DNA from: Deltaproteobacteria bacterium
Lineage (GTDB): Bacteria; Desulfobacterota; Desulfuromonadia; Geobacterales; DSM-12255
NCBI GenBank assembly: GCA_017861215.1
Contig: JAGFXN010000021.1
Span: 1-11,450 of the forward strand
Length of the DNA: 11,450 nucleotides
Direction of reading: 5' to 3'
Shown here: positions 1-7,481 of the stretch, piece after piece
How the letters are laid out: each line of letters begins with the position of its first letter
How positions within the stretch are numbered: the stretch's first letter is position 1
The notes under the pieces: model-generated
Told to the model about the DNA's origin: nothing
Databases searched by the model: none
The model's input: the letters and a program-made list of their open reading frames with translations, nothing else
Position numbers and translations under genes: made by a program

Positions 1-97
1 ACTGTTCAACAGCCTCACCTTCCCAGTCTGCCAGTATGGCGCCGGTCGTGCCTGGCACCGCCTCCATAAGTTGTTTCAGTATAGCCTTGAACGGCAC
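1..97 (-). CDS. Roadblock/LC7 (MglB-like) domain protein, N-terminal 32 codons only
   Basis: The gene reads leftward off the window edge, so only its first 32 codons are visible. It starts with GTG at 97-95, preceded by AGGAG (104-108) at a 6-base spacing, which makes the start convincing. The visible peptide begins MPFKAILKQL and continues through VPGTTGAILADWEGEAVEQ. This resembles the N-terminus of small Geobacter roadblock/LC7 proteins, in which a first amphipathic helix leads into a strand that tests for a self-derived 'GAILADWEGE' motif. The family includes MglB-type partners and GTPase-activating proteins of Ras-like MglA GTPases. It lies about 97 bases downstream of smc on the same strand with no clear terminator between, so cotranscription is likely. 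The family call comes from recall of similar proteins and a short fragment. The GTPase partner, if any, is outside the window. Confidence 0.7.
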   Translation of the reverse strand, partial: MPFKAILKQLMEAVPGTTGAILADWEGEAVEQ

Positions 98-171
98 CGT
101 GAACTCCTAAAATCGGGGATGGCACCATGTAGACAGGGGCCAGGACAATCGAAACCCGCACAGAAATGACT

Positions 172-191
172 GGGACCTGAACCCCGGTTCC
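172..191 (-). other. Small GC-rich imperfect hairpin after smc
   Basis: Read on the minus strand, GGAACC and GGTCCC form a 5-of-6 paired stem around an 8-base loop, starting a few bases after the smc stop codon. An alternative nested pairing, GAACC/GGTTC, also exists. No T tract follows, so it is not a standard intrinsic terminator. It could be a processing or mRNA-stabilising structure between smc and the roadblock gene, or chance. Confidence 0.2.
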
Positions 192-194
192 GCT

Positions 195-3100
195 TCAATT
201 CAGTTTTACCGACACAAGCTTTGACACCCCGGGCTCCTCCATCGTTATGCCATAAAGAGTATCGGCGACAGCCATGGTAGTCTTGCTGTGCGTTATCAGG
301 ATGAACTGGGAAAATAGCGACATCTCCCGGACCAGCTCATTGAATCTGCCGATATTGGCATCGTCTAGCGGTGCATCTACCTCATCCAGGAGGCAGAAGG
401 GGGACGGCTTGATCAGAAAAATTGAAAATATCAGGGCAACTGCCGTCAGCGCTTTTTCTCCACCGGACAGAAGCGAGACATTCTGCAGTTTCTTGCCGGG
501 CGGCTGGACAATAATATCGAGTCCGGTTTCCAGGAGATCATCCTCATTGGTAAGTTTCAGTTCAGCTCTCCCGCCACAGAACAGCCGCGGGAAAACCTCC
601 TTGAACTTCTCGTTTACCAGCTCGAAAGTTTCGGCAAAACGCTTTCTGGTTGTCCGGTTTATCCGCTGAATCACCTGCTGGAGCGAATTCAGCGACTCTT
701 CCAGATCAGCTTTCTGTCCGACAAGAAAAGTATGCCGCTCCTCAAGCTCCTGATATTCCTCAATAGCCGTCAGATTGACCTCACCGAACTCGTCAACCTG
801 ATTCTGCAGTTCGAGCTGCCGGAGAGCCATCTCCGTCTCGTCGCCTGCAACATCAAGAGAGTGCGCCGCAACATCCGAGATTTCCATCCGGAAGCGCTCT
901 CGTAACTGTGCCTCCAGATTATTCAACTCCAGCAGGGCGGCTGACTGTTTGTAACCGGTTTCGGCAGTCAAGCGCCGCAAAGCCTCTTCTTCACCTTTTA
1001 TCTCCTTGAGCTGATGCTCCTCCTCCTTGAGAGCCAGCAATGCGGCATCATAGGCGGCTTTGACGACCACAAGGCGCTCTTCCCTTGCGACATGCTCCTT
1101 TTGCTGCAGGCGCAGTTGTTCCCCGGCTGCAGCGGATTCGCTTCTGATACGCTCCAGAGCTGCTTCCCCCTGCTGCAGCGCATCAGTCTGTCGCGCCAAC
1201 CGCTCTCGCAGACTGTCGTGAAGGTGAACAACCCGCTGGATTGCTGCCAGAGCAGATTCCTGTTTTTCCTTGAGGGAGGCAGCCCGTACTTTCATGGCGG
1301 TAACTTCGGACCGTGCACCATCTATTGAGTTGCGCTTGGCAGCAAGATCGTCCTGAATAAGGGCAATCTCCTGCTCAAGCACTGATTTCAAAGTTTCTGC
1401 AGACTCCTTCCTGATGCCGGCAGCAATCATCTCCCGCTGCAGAAGCTCACGCTCTTCGTTGAGCTGCTCATCCTCATGGCTCTTGAGCTGTATCCGGTCA
1501 TGGAAACGCTGCACCTCCTCAAGCGCACGCTGCAAATCCTTTTCCGCGGTAAGCAGTGAAATTTCAGAATTACGCTGCGCCTGTTGCAGGGTTTGGAGTT
1601 CCTTGCCGGCAGCAGATATTTGGAGCAGGTGTTCATGCCGTGCGGCAGAAAGCGTCGCGACCTTCTCTCCACAGGAGATTTTTCGTGCAGCAAGCGCCCT
1701 GATTTCCCGTTTTTTGTGAATAAGTCCTTGCTGTACCGGCTCGCGCGAGCCGCCGACGACAATGCCGCCGTACGCCAGATCGCCCTGCAGGGTTACAAAG
1801 CGGAAATCATGGTGTGCCTTTGCAAGCCTGACGGCTGTTTCCAGGTCAGGAACAAGCATCACCCTGTGCAGAAGTGATTCCATGACCGGCCTGCCCGCTT
1901 CAGGGAGTGTAACGAGGGAAAGAAGGGGCTTTGCGCCCTCCGGCAGGGAATCGGCACGCCAGCTGCCGGATACCGGCAGCAGGAAGCCGCATCTGCCGCC
2001 GCCACAGTTTTTGAGATGCTGGACTGCGTCGTGAACGTCAGCCTCACTGCCGGCAAGCAGAGACTGCAGCCTGCCGCCAAGCACCGCTTCGAGGGCAGAT
2101 TCATACTCTTCTTCAACCTCAACCACATCTGCCAGCAGACCGGCAAAGCGTCCCTTGAAAGAGTCAGCAAGCATGAGAGTCCTTACCCCCTGCCCGTAGC
2201 CGGCAAACTGCGCTTCAAGGTCCTGCAGCGAGTGCAGTCTGGAGGCAACCGCGCTATGCTCTTCCCGACCTTGCTGCAGTTCCTGCTCAATGCCCGCCAG
2301 TGAAGATTTTGCCGCCTCTTCCCCGGCCGATAGGGTGCGAATCGATTCGGCCAGGGTGGCAAGCCGCGACTGCTCTGCAAGCAGTTTTGCCTGAAGGACG
2401 ACAACATGTTCTTCTGCCTGAACAAGGAGGCCTTGAAGACTCTGCTCCTCGTTCGTGCTCCTCTGCACCCGCTCGGCAAGCTGATCGAGGCTCTTGGCAG
2501 CGGCGGCCTGCTGATTGCCGGCCTGACTGATTTCACCGATTAGCCCGAAAAGCCTCTTGCGGCTATCGTCAAGGGTAAGTGAAGCAACCTTTTCTGCGGC
2601 GGCCAACTCTTCAAGTTGGCGCTCCTGCTGCGCCAGAGCCTCCTCTTCACCAAGAGAGCTCGAGCTGAACTCGCTGCGGCGCAGTTCTAACAGACCCTTT
2701 TCCGCTTCGGCATCCGCAATCTGCCGCTGCAGAAGGACAATCTCTTCACTCAACCGTCCAGACTGTGCTTCCAGCGAGGCAATCTCCCGGCGCTGAAACT
2801 CCAGCAGGTTTTCCGCCCCCTGCAACTCTGCCCTTCCCCTGAAAATATCCTCCTGGACAACCGTCAGCCGTTGCTCCTCTTCAAGCAGCTCGAGACGCAA
2901 CCTGTCAAGCAAACTTTCTTTTAGTTCAAGCACAGCTGCCAGAGCAGCATTTTTATGTTCCAGCGTCGCCACTTCCGTTGCCAGCAGCTCCCGCTGGCCG
3001 GAAAGTTCGCCATGACGACGTGATGCAAAAAAAAGCTCAATCCCCCTGAGCTCCTCCCGTACCGCCCGGAAACGTTCTGCCTTTTTCGCCTGACGGTGAA

Positions 3101-3722
3101 GAGAGTTCAGCTGCCGTTTGACCTCGCCGACGACATCACCGATCCGGAGCAGATTCTGCCGGGTAGCATCTATTTTCTTCAGAGCCACCTGTTTCCGTGA
3201 CTTGTATTTGGTAACACCGGCAGCCTCTTCGATCAGAAAGCGGCGCTCTTCCGGCTTTGCCATCAGAATCATGCCGATGCGGCCCTGTTCGATTATTGAA
3301 TAGGCCCGCGTCCCAATCCCCGTATCCATGAACAGCTCGGTTATATCCATCAAGCGACAGGGGGTTCTGTTGAGGAGATATTCACTCTCTCCATCTCTGT
3401 AGAGACGCCGCGTGACCTGAATTTCAGAAAAATTCAGGTATTTCGCCGGTATTCTGCCGTCAGAGGTTGAAAAGATGAGGGACACTTCTGCCATCCCCAG
3501 GGGCTTCCGTGACTCGCTGCCGCCAAAAATTACATCCTCCATCTGGCGTCCGCGGAGATTTTTTGCCGACTGCTCTCCCATTACCCAACGGATGGCATCA
3601 ACTACATTCGACTTGCCACAGCCGTTCGGACCGACAACAGCAGTAACCCCTGGAGGGAAATCGAATGTCGCCTTCTCCTCAAAGGATTTGAAGCCGGATA
3701 TTTCAAGTCGCTTTATTTTCAC
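195..3722 (-). CDS. smc: Chromosome partition protein SMC
   Basis: This is a structural-maintenance-of-chromosomes ATPase, the core of the SMC-ScpAB condensin that compacts and segregates the chromosome. Counted from the GTG start it has 1175 residues, a normal family length. The N-terminal ATPase head carries Walker A GPNGCGKS at about residues 31-38 and a Q-loop region (SIIEQGR) near 142-148. A long Glu/Gln/Leu-rich coiled coil fills roughly 180-505. The hinge lies at about 506-663 and includes a Gly-rich stretch (GYGQGVRTL, then AVLGGRLQ). A second coiled coil follows to about 1000. The C-terminal head has the signature LSGGEK (1085-1090) and Walker B/D-loop LLDEVDAPLD (1111-1120). A longer frame opens at TTG 3788, but that TTG lies inside a good -35 box and has no ribosome-binding site. 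SMC proteins normally begin just before the motif seen here, MKIKRLEISGFKSF. The GTG has AAGGA 13 bases upstream, a rather long spacing. scpA and scpB are not in the window. Confidence 0.97.
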   Translation of the reverse strand: MKIKRLEISGFKSFEEKATFDFPPGVTAVVGPNGCGKSNVVDAIRWVMGEQSAKNLRGRQMEDVIFGGSESRKPLGMAEVSLIFSTSDGRIPAKYLNFSEIQVTRRLYRDGESEYLLNRTPCRLMDITELFMDTGIGTRAYSIIEQGRIGMILMAKPEERRFLIEEAAGVTKYKSRKQVALKKIDATRQNLLRIGDVVGEVKRQLNSLHRQAKKAERFRAVREELRGIELFFASRRHGELSGQRELLATEVATLEHKNAALAAVLELKESLLDRLRLELLEEEQRLTVVQEDIFRGRAELQGAENLLEFQRREIASLEAQSGRLSEEIVLLQRQIADAEAEKGLLELRRSEFSSSSLGEEEALAQQERQLEELAAAEKVASLTLDDSRKRLFGLIGEISQAGNQQAAAAKSLDQLAERVQRSTNEEQSLQGLLVQAEEHVVVLQAKLLAEQSRLATLAESIRTLSAGEEAAKSSLAGIEQELQQGREEHSAVASRLHSLQDLEAQFAGYGQGVRTLMLADSFKGRFAGLLADVVEVEEEYESALEAVLGGRLQSLLAGSEADVHDAVQHLKNCGGGRCGFLLPVSGSWRADSLPEGAKPLLSLVTLPEAGRPVMESLLHRVMLVPDLETAVRLAKAHHDFRFVTLQGDLAYGGIVVGGSREPVQQGLIHKKREIRALAARKISCGEKVATLSAARHEHLLQISAAGKELQTLQQAQRNSEISLLTAEKDLQRALEEVQRFHDRIQLKSHEDEQLNEERELLQREMIAAGIRKESAETLKSVLEQEIALIQDDLAAKRNSIDGARSEVTAMKVRAASLKEKQESALAAIQRVVHLHDSLRERLARQTDALQQGEAALERIRSESAAAGEQLRLQQKEHVAREERLVVVKAAYDAALLALKEEEHQLKEIKGEEEALRRLTAETGYKQSAALLELNNLEAQLRERFRMEISDVAAHSLDVAGDETEMALRQLELQNQVDEFGEVNLTAIEEYQELEERHTFLVGQKADLEESLNSLQQVIQRINRTTRKRFAETFELVNEKFKEVFPRLFCGGRAELKLTNEDDLLETGLDIIVQPPGKKLQNVSLLSGGEKALTAVALIFSIFLIKPSPFCLLDEVDAPLDDANIGRFNELVREMSLFSQFILITHSKTTMAVADTLYGITMEEPGVSKLVSVKLN

Positions 3723-3758
3723 GCTACGAAGAGTGTCCTTGCGCCGGTAAATTCTGGC

Positions 3759-3788
3759 ATCGTAGCCTAAATCAGGAAGAACGGTCAA
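3759..3788 (-). promoter_or_regulatory. Candidate sigma-70 promoter for smc
   Basis: On the minus strand, TTGACC (3788-3783, 5 of 6 to TTGACA) is followed after 18 bases by TACGAT (3764-3759, 4 of 6 to TATAAT). Transcription would start near 3752, leaving a leader of about 30 bases before the GTG at 3722. The -35 box coincides with the TTG that opens the longest frame, which is an argument against that start. Confidence 0.45.
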
Positions 3789-3818
3789 TCACAAAAGGGG
3801 CGTTTTTCAAGCTACCGG

Positions 3819-3847
3819 TTGCAGTGCAGTACTGCCCACGGTATAGT
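3819..3847 (+). promoter_or_regulatory. Candidate sigma-70 promoter for the AsmA-like gene
   Basis: TTGCAG (3819-3824) and TATAGT (3842-3847, 5 of 6 to TATAAT) are separated by exactly 17 bases. The implied start of transcription is near 3854, about 30 bases before the ATG at 3884. The -35 matches only 3 of 6 positions, so the site may need an activator or be weak. The palindrome at 3826-3835 lies in the spacer. Confidence 0.4.
3826..3835. repeat. Ten-base perfect palindrome GCAGTACTGC (possible operator)
   Basis: GCAGTACTGC is its own reverse complement and sits between the predicted -35 and -10 boxes of the AsmA-like gene, in the divergent smc/asmA region. A repressor dimer bound there would block that promoter. 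It is short enough to be chance, and no second copy was noticed in the window. Confidence 0.3.
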
Positions 3848-3883
3848 TAATAGTTGAAATTCAAGTTTGATCCCGGAGTGCCT

Positions 3884-6800
3884 ATGCAGACCATCCGTCA
3901 TCGCTTCAGAACAGTAGGCATTGCTCTCACCGTTGTCCTGCTCCTGCTTACGGCTGGTTACCTGCTGATGTCAAGGATGATTACCCTTGACACCTACAAA
4001 GAAGAGATACTTGCCGAACTTGGCAAGGCCCTTAACCGTCCGGTTGCCTATACAAGCGGCAGGTTCACCTTCAGCTTTGGTCCGGCCTTCTCCTTTAAGG
4101 ATGTCATCGTCAAGGAACCTGACGGTTCGGCAACCTTTGTGACAGCAAGCAGCCTGACCTGCCGCATCGCCCTTTTGCCGCTTCTCCGCAAACAGATTGT
4201 CGTGCACGGGATTATTGCCGAAAAACCTGTCATTCGACTTGAACGCTTCCAGGACGGCACTTTAAATATATCCGACCTTTTAAAAACAAGCGGCGGCAGC
4301 GGTGTCCCGCTGAGAGTTGAAGACATCAGACTGAAGGATGGGGATATTACCCTGGTCGATAGACTGCCTCAGCAGGAACAGCTCATCACCAGGTTTACCA
4401 GAGTCGATATGTCACTCGACAATTTTGGCCGGTCAAAAAAGATTGGTATAAAATTGACTACCCATCTGGCAGGAGGGGCAAGTGGCACTATTTCTTTACA
4501 CGGCAAGCTGCAGCTACCCACTAAAGGCACGCCGCTTGACCAGTCGACGCTTGATGCAAAGATAGCAACAAAAGAGCTTGATCTTGGTCATTACTGGTCC
4601 TATTACCGCGAATATGTCCCTTTTAAAAAAATCAGCGGCGTTCTTGACATGGACAGCGAGTTTCATGGCAAACTGACCGAATTCAACGCTTCGGGCAAGA
4701 TGGCCCTGAGTTCACTGCGATTTGATTATCAGCCGGTATTCAAGGCTCCACTATCGCCAAAAATCCTTAAAATGAAATACAGCATGGAAATGAACAAGGC
4801 CGACATTGATATCAAGGCAGTCGAAATCAATATTGACGGCACAACAATAAACGGCAGCTGTGCCATCAGGGATTACCGCAGTACAGATCCGAGAATAACC
4901 GCACAGGCAGTTACCTCAAATTTCGATCTGGCCAGGTTTCAGCAGTACATCCCGTATGGGATCATTGTCAGACATGTGGCTGACTGGATTGAGCAACATA
5001 TCAAAGGGGGCATCTATCATCTGATCGATGGTCGTCTCGACGGAAAGGTGAGCCAGATTTTGCATATGGAGCAGGGTGAAAACTTTAACGTCCTCTATAT
5101 ACAAGCCGGCGTGGAGAAAGGGGTTGTCAGTTACGGCAATGCCGTCCCCACTTTTAACAACATCAAGGGACTGCTCGAAATGAAGGGGAAGGATTTCTTT
5201 CTCCACAACATGTCGGGCAAATTCGGTAACGCTCCGCTGACACTTGAAGGGAAGATTACCGACTATCCTCTTGACAAGCCAAGCGGCTATCCATTCCGGA
5301 TGACTATAAGCCCCGGCGGAAATGAAATAGCCTGGCTGCTCGGGAAAAACTGGGCGAGCCGGTTTTCCTGTAATGGCAACTCCTCGCTAACCCTTACCGG
5401 CGAGGGCTATACGAGCGGTTACAATCTGGCCGGTGAATGGAATCTGACTCCGGCAGCATACAAGTACGCGAATCTGATCGCCAAACCTGTCGGCACCAGT
5501 TCTATCATTAACTTCAGAGGTTCGTTAAGCCCGAGCGAGGCGCTTCTGACCTCTCTGCACTACACCGTTGGCAGTCTTACCGTGGATATGTCGGCAAAAT
5601 ACCGGTTCGGTGCCGCCAACAGTCTGGAACTTCTTATAAACACGAACTCTTTCAGCCTTGAAAATATCACGGGAATGAGTCCGGCACTCAGCCAATATCA
5701 GCCATCCGGCAAGGTACAGCTTGCTGTAAGTGGCATTTCAGCGGACGTTGCCAAAGATGACATCCGCTGGCAAGGGATAGTTGCCTTGAAGAACGCATCC
5801 ATTCGCTACTCAGCGGCAGAAAAACCTCTTACGGCAATAAACGGCTCCTTGACCTTTGATGCTGATGCCATGGAAACTTCACAGTTGACAGCGCGCATCG
5901 GCAATACAACTTTTGCCGGGAAAGGGGCGATAAGCAGTTTCACTCCGCTCACCGTCAATGCACTCTTCACTTCACCCAGAATCAACCTGGCTGACTTTGG
6001 TATCACACACCAGAATAAAGTACCGTTCGTCACGAAAGTTCACGGTGAAATATCTTTACGGGAAAACAATCTGACCCTTAAATCACTATCAGGGAATATA
6101 AACAGTTCGCAGATGACCATAAAAGGGGTCGTTGCCGATTTTGACGCGCCGCGGGCCGATCTCGCCATCTCCTCCAGCTACCTTGACATTGCCGACATCA
6201 TGCTGCTTGCGGGTCTTGACAAAAAGGGGAAAAAGCCTGCCGGAAAGGCTGCCGCCCCAACTGTGAAAGCCACGATCAAGGCGGAGAGAGGAATCTATAG
6301 CGGGGTAGGCTTTGCAAAGCTAAACGCTACTATAAATATGGCAAACCAGACAATACAGCTTCAGCCCCTGGAAGCGACTGTTTTCGCGGGAAAACTGGCC
6401 GCAAACGGAATAATAGTCACAAACTCCCTTCCTCCCAGATATCAGCTAGACTTCAAACTGGCAGACGCTTCCGCCTCAGAAATTATCCACCTCCTGGCCA
6501 AAGACAAAAGGGAACTCACCGGGACAGTGTCCCTTGAAGGGCATCTGACCGCCAGGGGGGGAACCGCTGACACCTTGAAAAAGACCGTTGCCGGAGTTGT
6601 CAAGTTTCATGCCCATAACGGGTCAATGCGCCAGTTCCCGGTTCTCTCGAAAATTTTCTCGATTCTGAACATTTCGCAGCTTTTCAGCTTGAGACTGCCG
6701 GATATGGTATCGGAAGGGATGCCCTATAACGACATCATTGCAACGACTTCGATCAAGGACGGCACTGTCAGCACCGATGACCTCTTCGTTGCCAGCAATG

Positions 6801-7111
6801 CCATGAACTTCTCCTGGGTAGGGAAATACGATTTCATCAATGACAACATGGATTTTACGATTGGCATCCAGCCTTTGCAGACTGTTGACAAGGTCGTCAG
6901 CCATATCCCCATTGTCGGCTGGATTCTCACCGGAAAAGACAAATCATTGATCTCCGCTTACTTTGAAGTCAAAGGGAAAGCCAGCGAACCGGAAGTATCG
7001 GCAATCCCGGTAAAGTCTCTGGGCAAAGGCATCCTGGGCATATTCAAGCGCGTCTTTCAGCTGCCGGCAAAACTCATTACAGATACCGGCGAAGTAATTC
7101 TCGGCAACTGA
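3884..7111 (+). CDS. Large AsmA-family inner-membrane protein (AsmA/YhdP-like)
   Basis: A 1075-residue protein of the AsmA superfamily. The E. coli members (AsmA, YhdP, TamB, YdbH) are membrane-anchored periplasmic beta-groove proteins tied to phospholipid transport and outer-membrane integrity. The N-terminus is short and basic (MQTIRHRFRT), followed by one hydrophobic helix at about 11-29, an uncleaved anchor. Next comes a typical AsmA N-terminal domain that includes KPVIRLERFQDGTLNISDLL at 114-133. The long middle consists of alternating beta strands, with a DUF3971-like segment near 360-395 (VADWIEQHIKGG). The AsmA-like C-terminal domain lies at about 905-1030 (MRQFPVLSKIFSILN), and an amphipathic Lys-rich tail ends the protein. 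The length is nearer YhdP (about 1270) than AsmA (about 617). The ATG at 3884 was chosen because GGAG precedes it at a 5-base spacing; an in-frame TTG at 3854 has no such site. No terminator was seen after the stop. The substrate cannot be read from the sequence. Confidence 0.85.
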   Translation: MQTIRHRFRTVGIALTVVLLLLTAGYLLMSRMITLDTYKEEILAELGKALNRPVAYTSGRFTFSFGPAFSFKDVIVKEPDGSATFVTASSLTCRIALLPLLRKQIVVHGIIAEKPVIRLERFQDGTLNISDLLKTSGGSGVPLRVEDIRLKDGDITLVDRLPQQEQLITRFTRVDMSLDNFGRSKKIGIKLTTHLAGGASGTISLHGKLQLPTKGTPLDQSTLDAKIATKELDLGHYWSYYREYVPFKKISGVLDMDSEFHGKLTEFNASGKMALSSLRFDYQPVFKAPLSPKILKMKYSMEMNKADIDIKAVEINIDGTTINGSCAIRDYRSTDPRITAQAVTSNFDLARFQQYIPYGIIVRHVADWIEQHIKGGIYHLIDGRLDGKVSQILHMEQGENFNVLYIQAGVEKGVVSYGNAVPTFNNIKGLLEMKGKDFFLHNMSGKFGNAPLTLEGKITDYPLDKPSGYPFRMTISPGGNEIAWLLGKNWASRFSCNGNSSLTLTGEGYTSGYNLAGEWNLTPAAYKYANLIAKPVGTSSIINFRGSLSPSEALLTSLHYTVGSLTVDMSAKYRFGAANSLELLINTNSFSLENITGMSPALSQYQPSGKVQLAVSGISADVAKDDIRWQGIVALKNASIRYSAAEKPLTAINGSLTFDADAMETSQLTARIGNTTFAGKGAISSFTPLTVNALFTSPRINLADFGITHQNKVPFVTKVHGEISLRENNLTLKSLSGNINSSQMTIKGVVADFDAPRADLAISSSYLDIADIMLLAGLDKKGKKPAGKAAAPTVKATIKAERGIYSGVGFAKLNATINMANQTIQLQPLEATVFAGKLAANGIIVTNSLPPRYQLDFKLADASASEIIHLLAKDKRELTGTVSLEGHLTARGGTADTLKKTVAGVVKFHAHNGSMRQFPVLSKIFSILNISQLFSLRLPDMVSEGMPYNDIIATTSIKDGTVSTDDLFVASNAMNFSWVGKYDFINDNMDFTIGIQPLQTVDKVVSHIPIVGWILTGKDKSLISAYFEVKGKASEPEVSAIPVKSLGKGILGIFKRVFQLPAKLITDTGEVILGN

Positions 7112-7148
7112 CATTGATTGGAGATTCCTTTTCGGCACCCGTTTATGC

Positions 7149-7177
7149 TGGACATTTCGTTCCACACATGCTAGAAA
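7149..7177 (+). promoter_or_regulatory. Candidate promoter for the ferredoxin gene
   Basis: TGGACA (7149-7154, 5 of 6 to TTGACA), a 17-base spacer and TAGAAA (7172-7177, 4 of 6). TGC directly before the -10 gives an extended -10 element (7169-7171). Transcription would begin near 7184, about 55 bases before the TTG start. The gene may also be read through from the AsmA-like gene, because no terminator lies between them. Confidence 0.38.
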
Positions 7178-7224
7178 ATTTCCGGTTTTGATAATTACCA
7201 CGCATGTCAATAAACTTTACAAAG

Positions 7225-7233
7225 AAGGGGGTG
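7225..7233 (+). promoter_or_regulatory. Strong ribosome-binding site that sets the ferredoxin start
   Basis: AAGGGGGTG lies 6 bases before TTG 7240. This near-ideal Shine-Dalgarno sequence falls inside the longer frame that opens at ATG 7204, and so argues for the downstream TTG start. Confidence 0.75.
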
Positions 7234-7239
7234 AATCTC

Positions 7240-7407
7240 TTGGCTCACAAGATTTCCGACGAGTGCATTAACTGCGGCGCATGTGACGACTCCTGTCCGG
7301 TCAACTCGATCAGCGAGCAGGGTGAGAAGCGGGTAATCGACGCTGATACCTGCATTGACTGCGGCGCATGTGTTGACACATGCCCTGTAAACGCCATCAG
7401 CGCCTGA
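7240..7407 (+). CDS. 2[4Fe-4S] ferredoxin, clostridial type
   Basis: A 55-residue soluble ferredoxin that should carry two [4Fe-4S] clusters and pass low-potential electrons between cytoplasmic oxidoreductases. There are two CxxCxxCxxxCP motifs: Cys9, 12, 15 and 19, and Cys38, 41, 44 and 48. In each, the fourth Cys is followed by Pro and the last cysteine of one motif would complete the other's cluster, as in the family. All eight ligands are present. The product begins MAHKISDECINCGAC, a common N-terminus for this group, and the length is normal. The start is TTG at 7240, set by the strong site at 7225-7233; the ATG at 7204 would add 12 residues and has no such site. The two halves are very similar in DNA as well as protein (see findings). 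No partner oxidoreductase gene is adjacent, so its redox partner is unknown. A terminator follows 15 bases after the stop. Confidence 0.95.
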   Translation: MAHKISDECINCGACDDSCPVNSISEQGEKRVIDADTCIDCGACVDTCPVNAISA

Positions 7408-7422
7408 TCAGCTGCTCTCAGC

Positions 7423-7464
7423 AAAAAAAAAGACCGGCACACAATGCGTGCCGGTCTTTTTTTT
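7423..7464. terminator. Bidirectional intrinsic terminator
   Basis: A perfect 10-base-pair stem, AGACCGGCAC (7431-7440) with GTGCCGGTCT (7448-7457), encloses a 7-base loop. It is flanked by eight As (7423-7430) and eight Ts (7457-7464, the first also in the stem), so the stem can extend into A-T pairs. Both strands give a G+C-rich hairpin followed by a U tract. It therefore serves the ferredoxin gene on the plus strand and the zinc-ribbon gene on the minus strand, whose stop is 17 bases away. Confidence 0.93.
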
Positions 7465-7481
7465 GCCTGTTACGAAACAAA

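Noticed and set aside
274..3750. Many open frames of 60-110 codons on the plus strand and in other minus frames within smc
   Set aside because: They lie wholly inside a full-length, well-recognised SMC gene and have the compositional look of shadow frames.
7130..7150. A GG...GC pair resembling a sigma-54 promoter upstream of the ferredoxin
   Set aside because: The spacing between GG and GC is 11 bases rather than 10 and the flanking consensus (TGGCAC...TTGC) is poorly matched.
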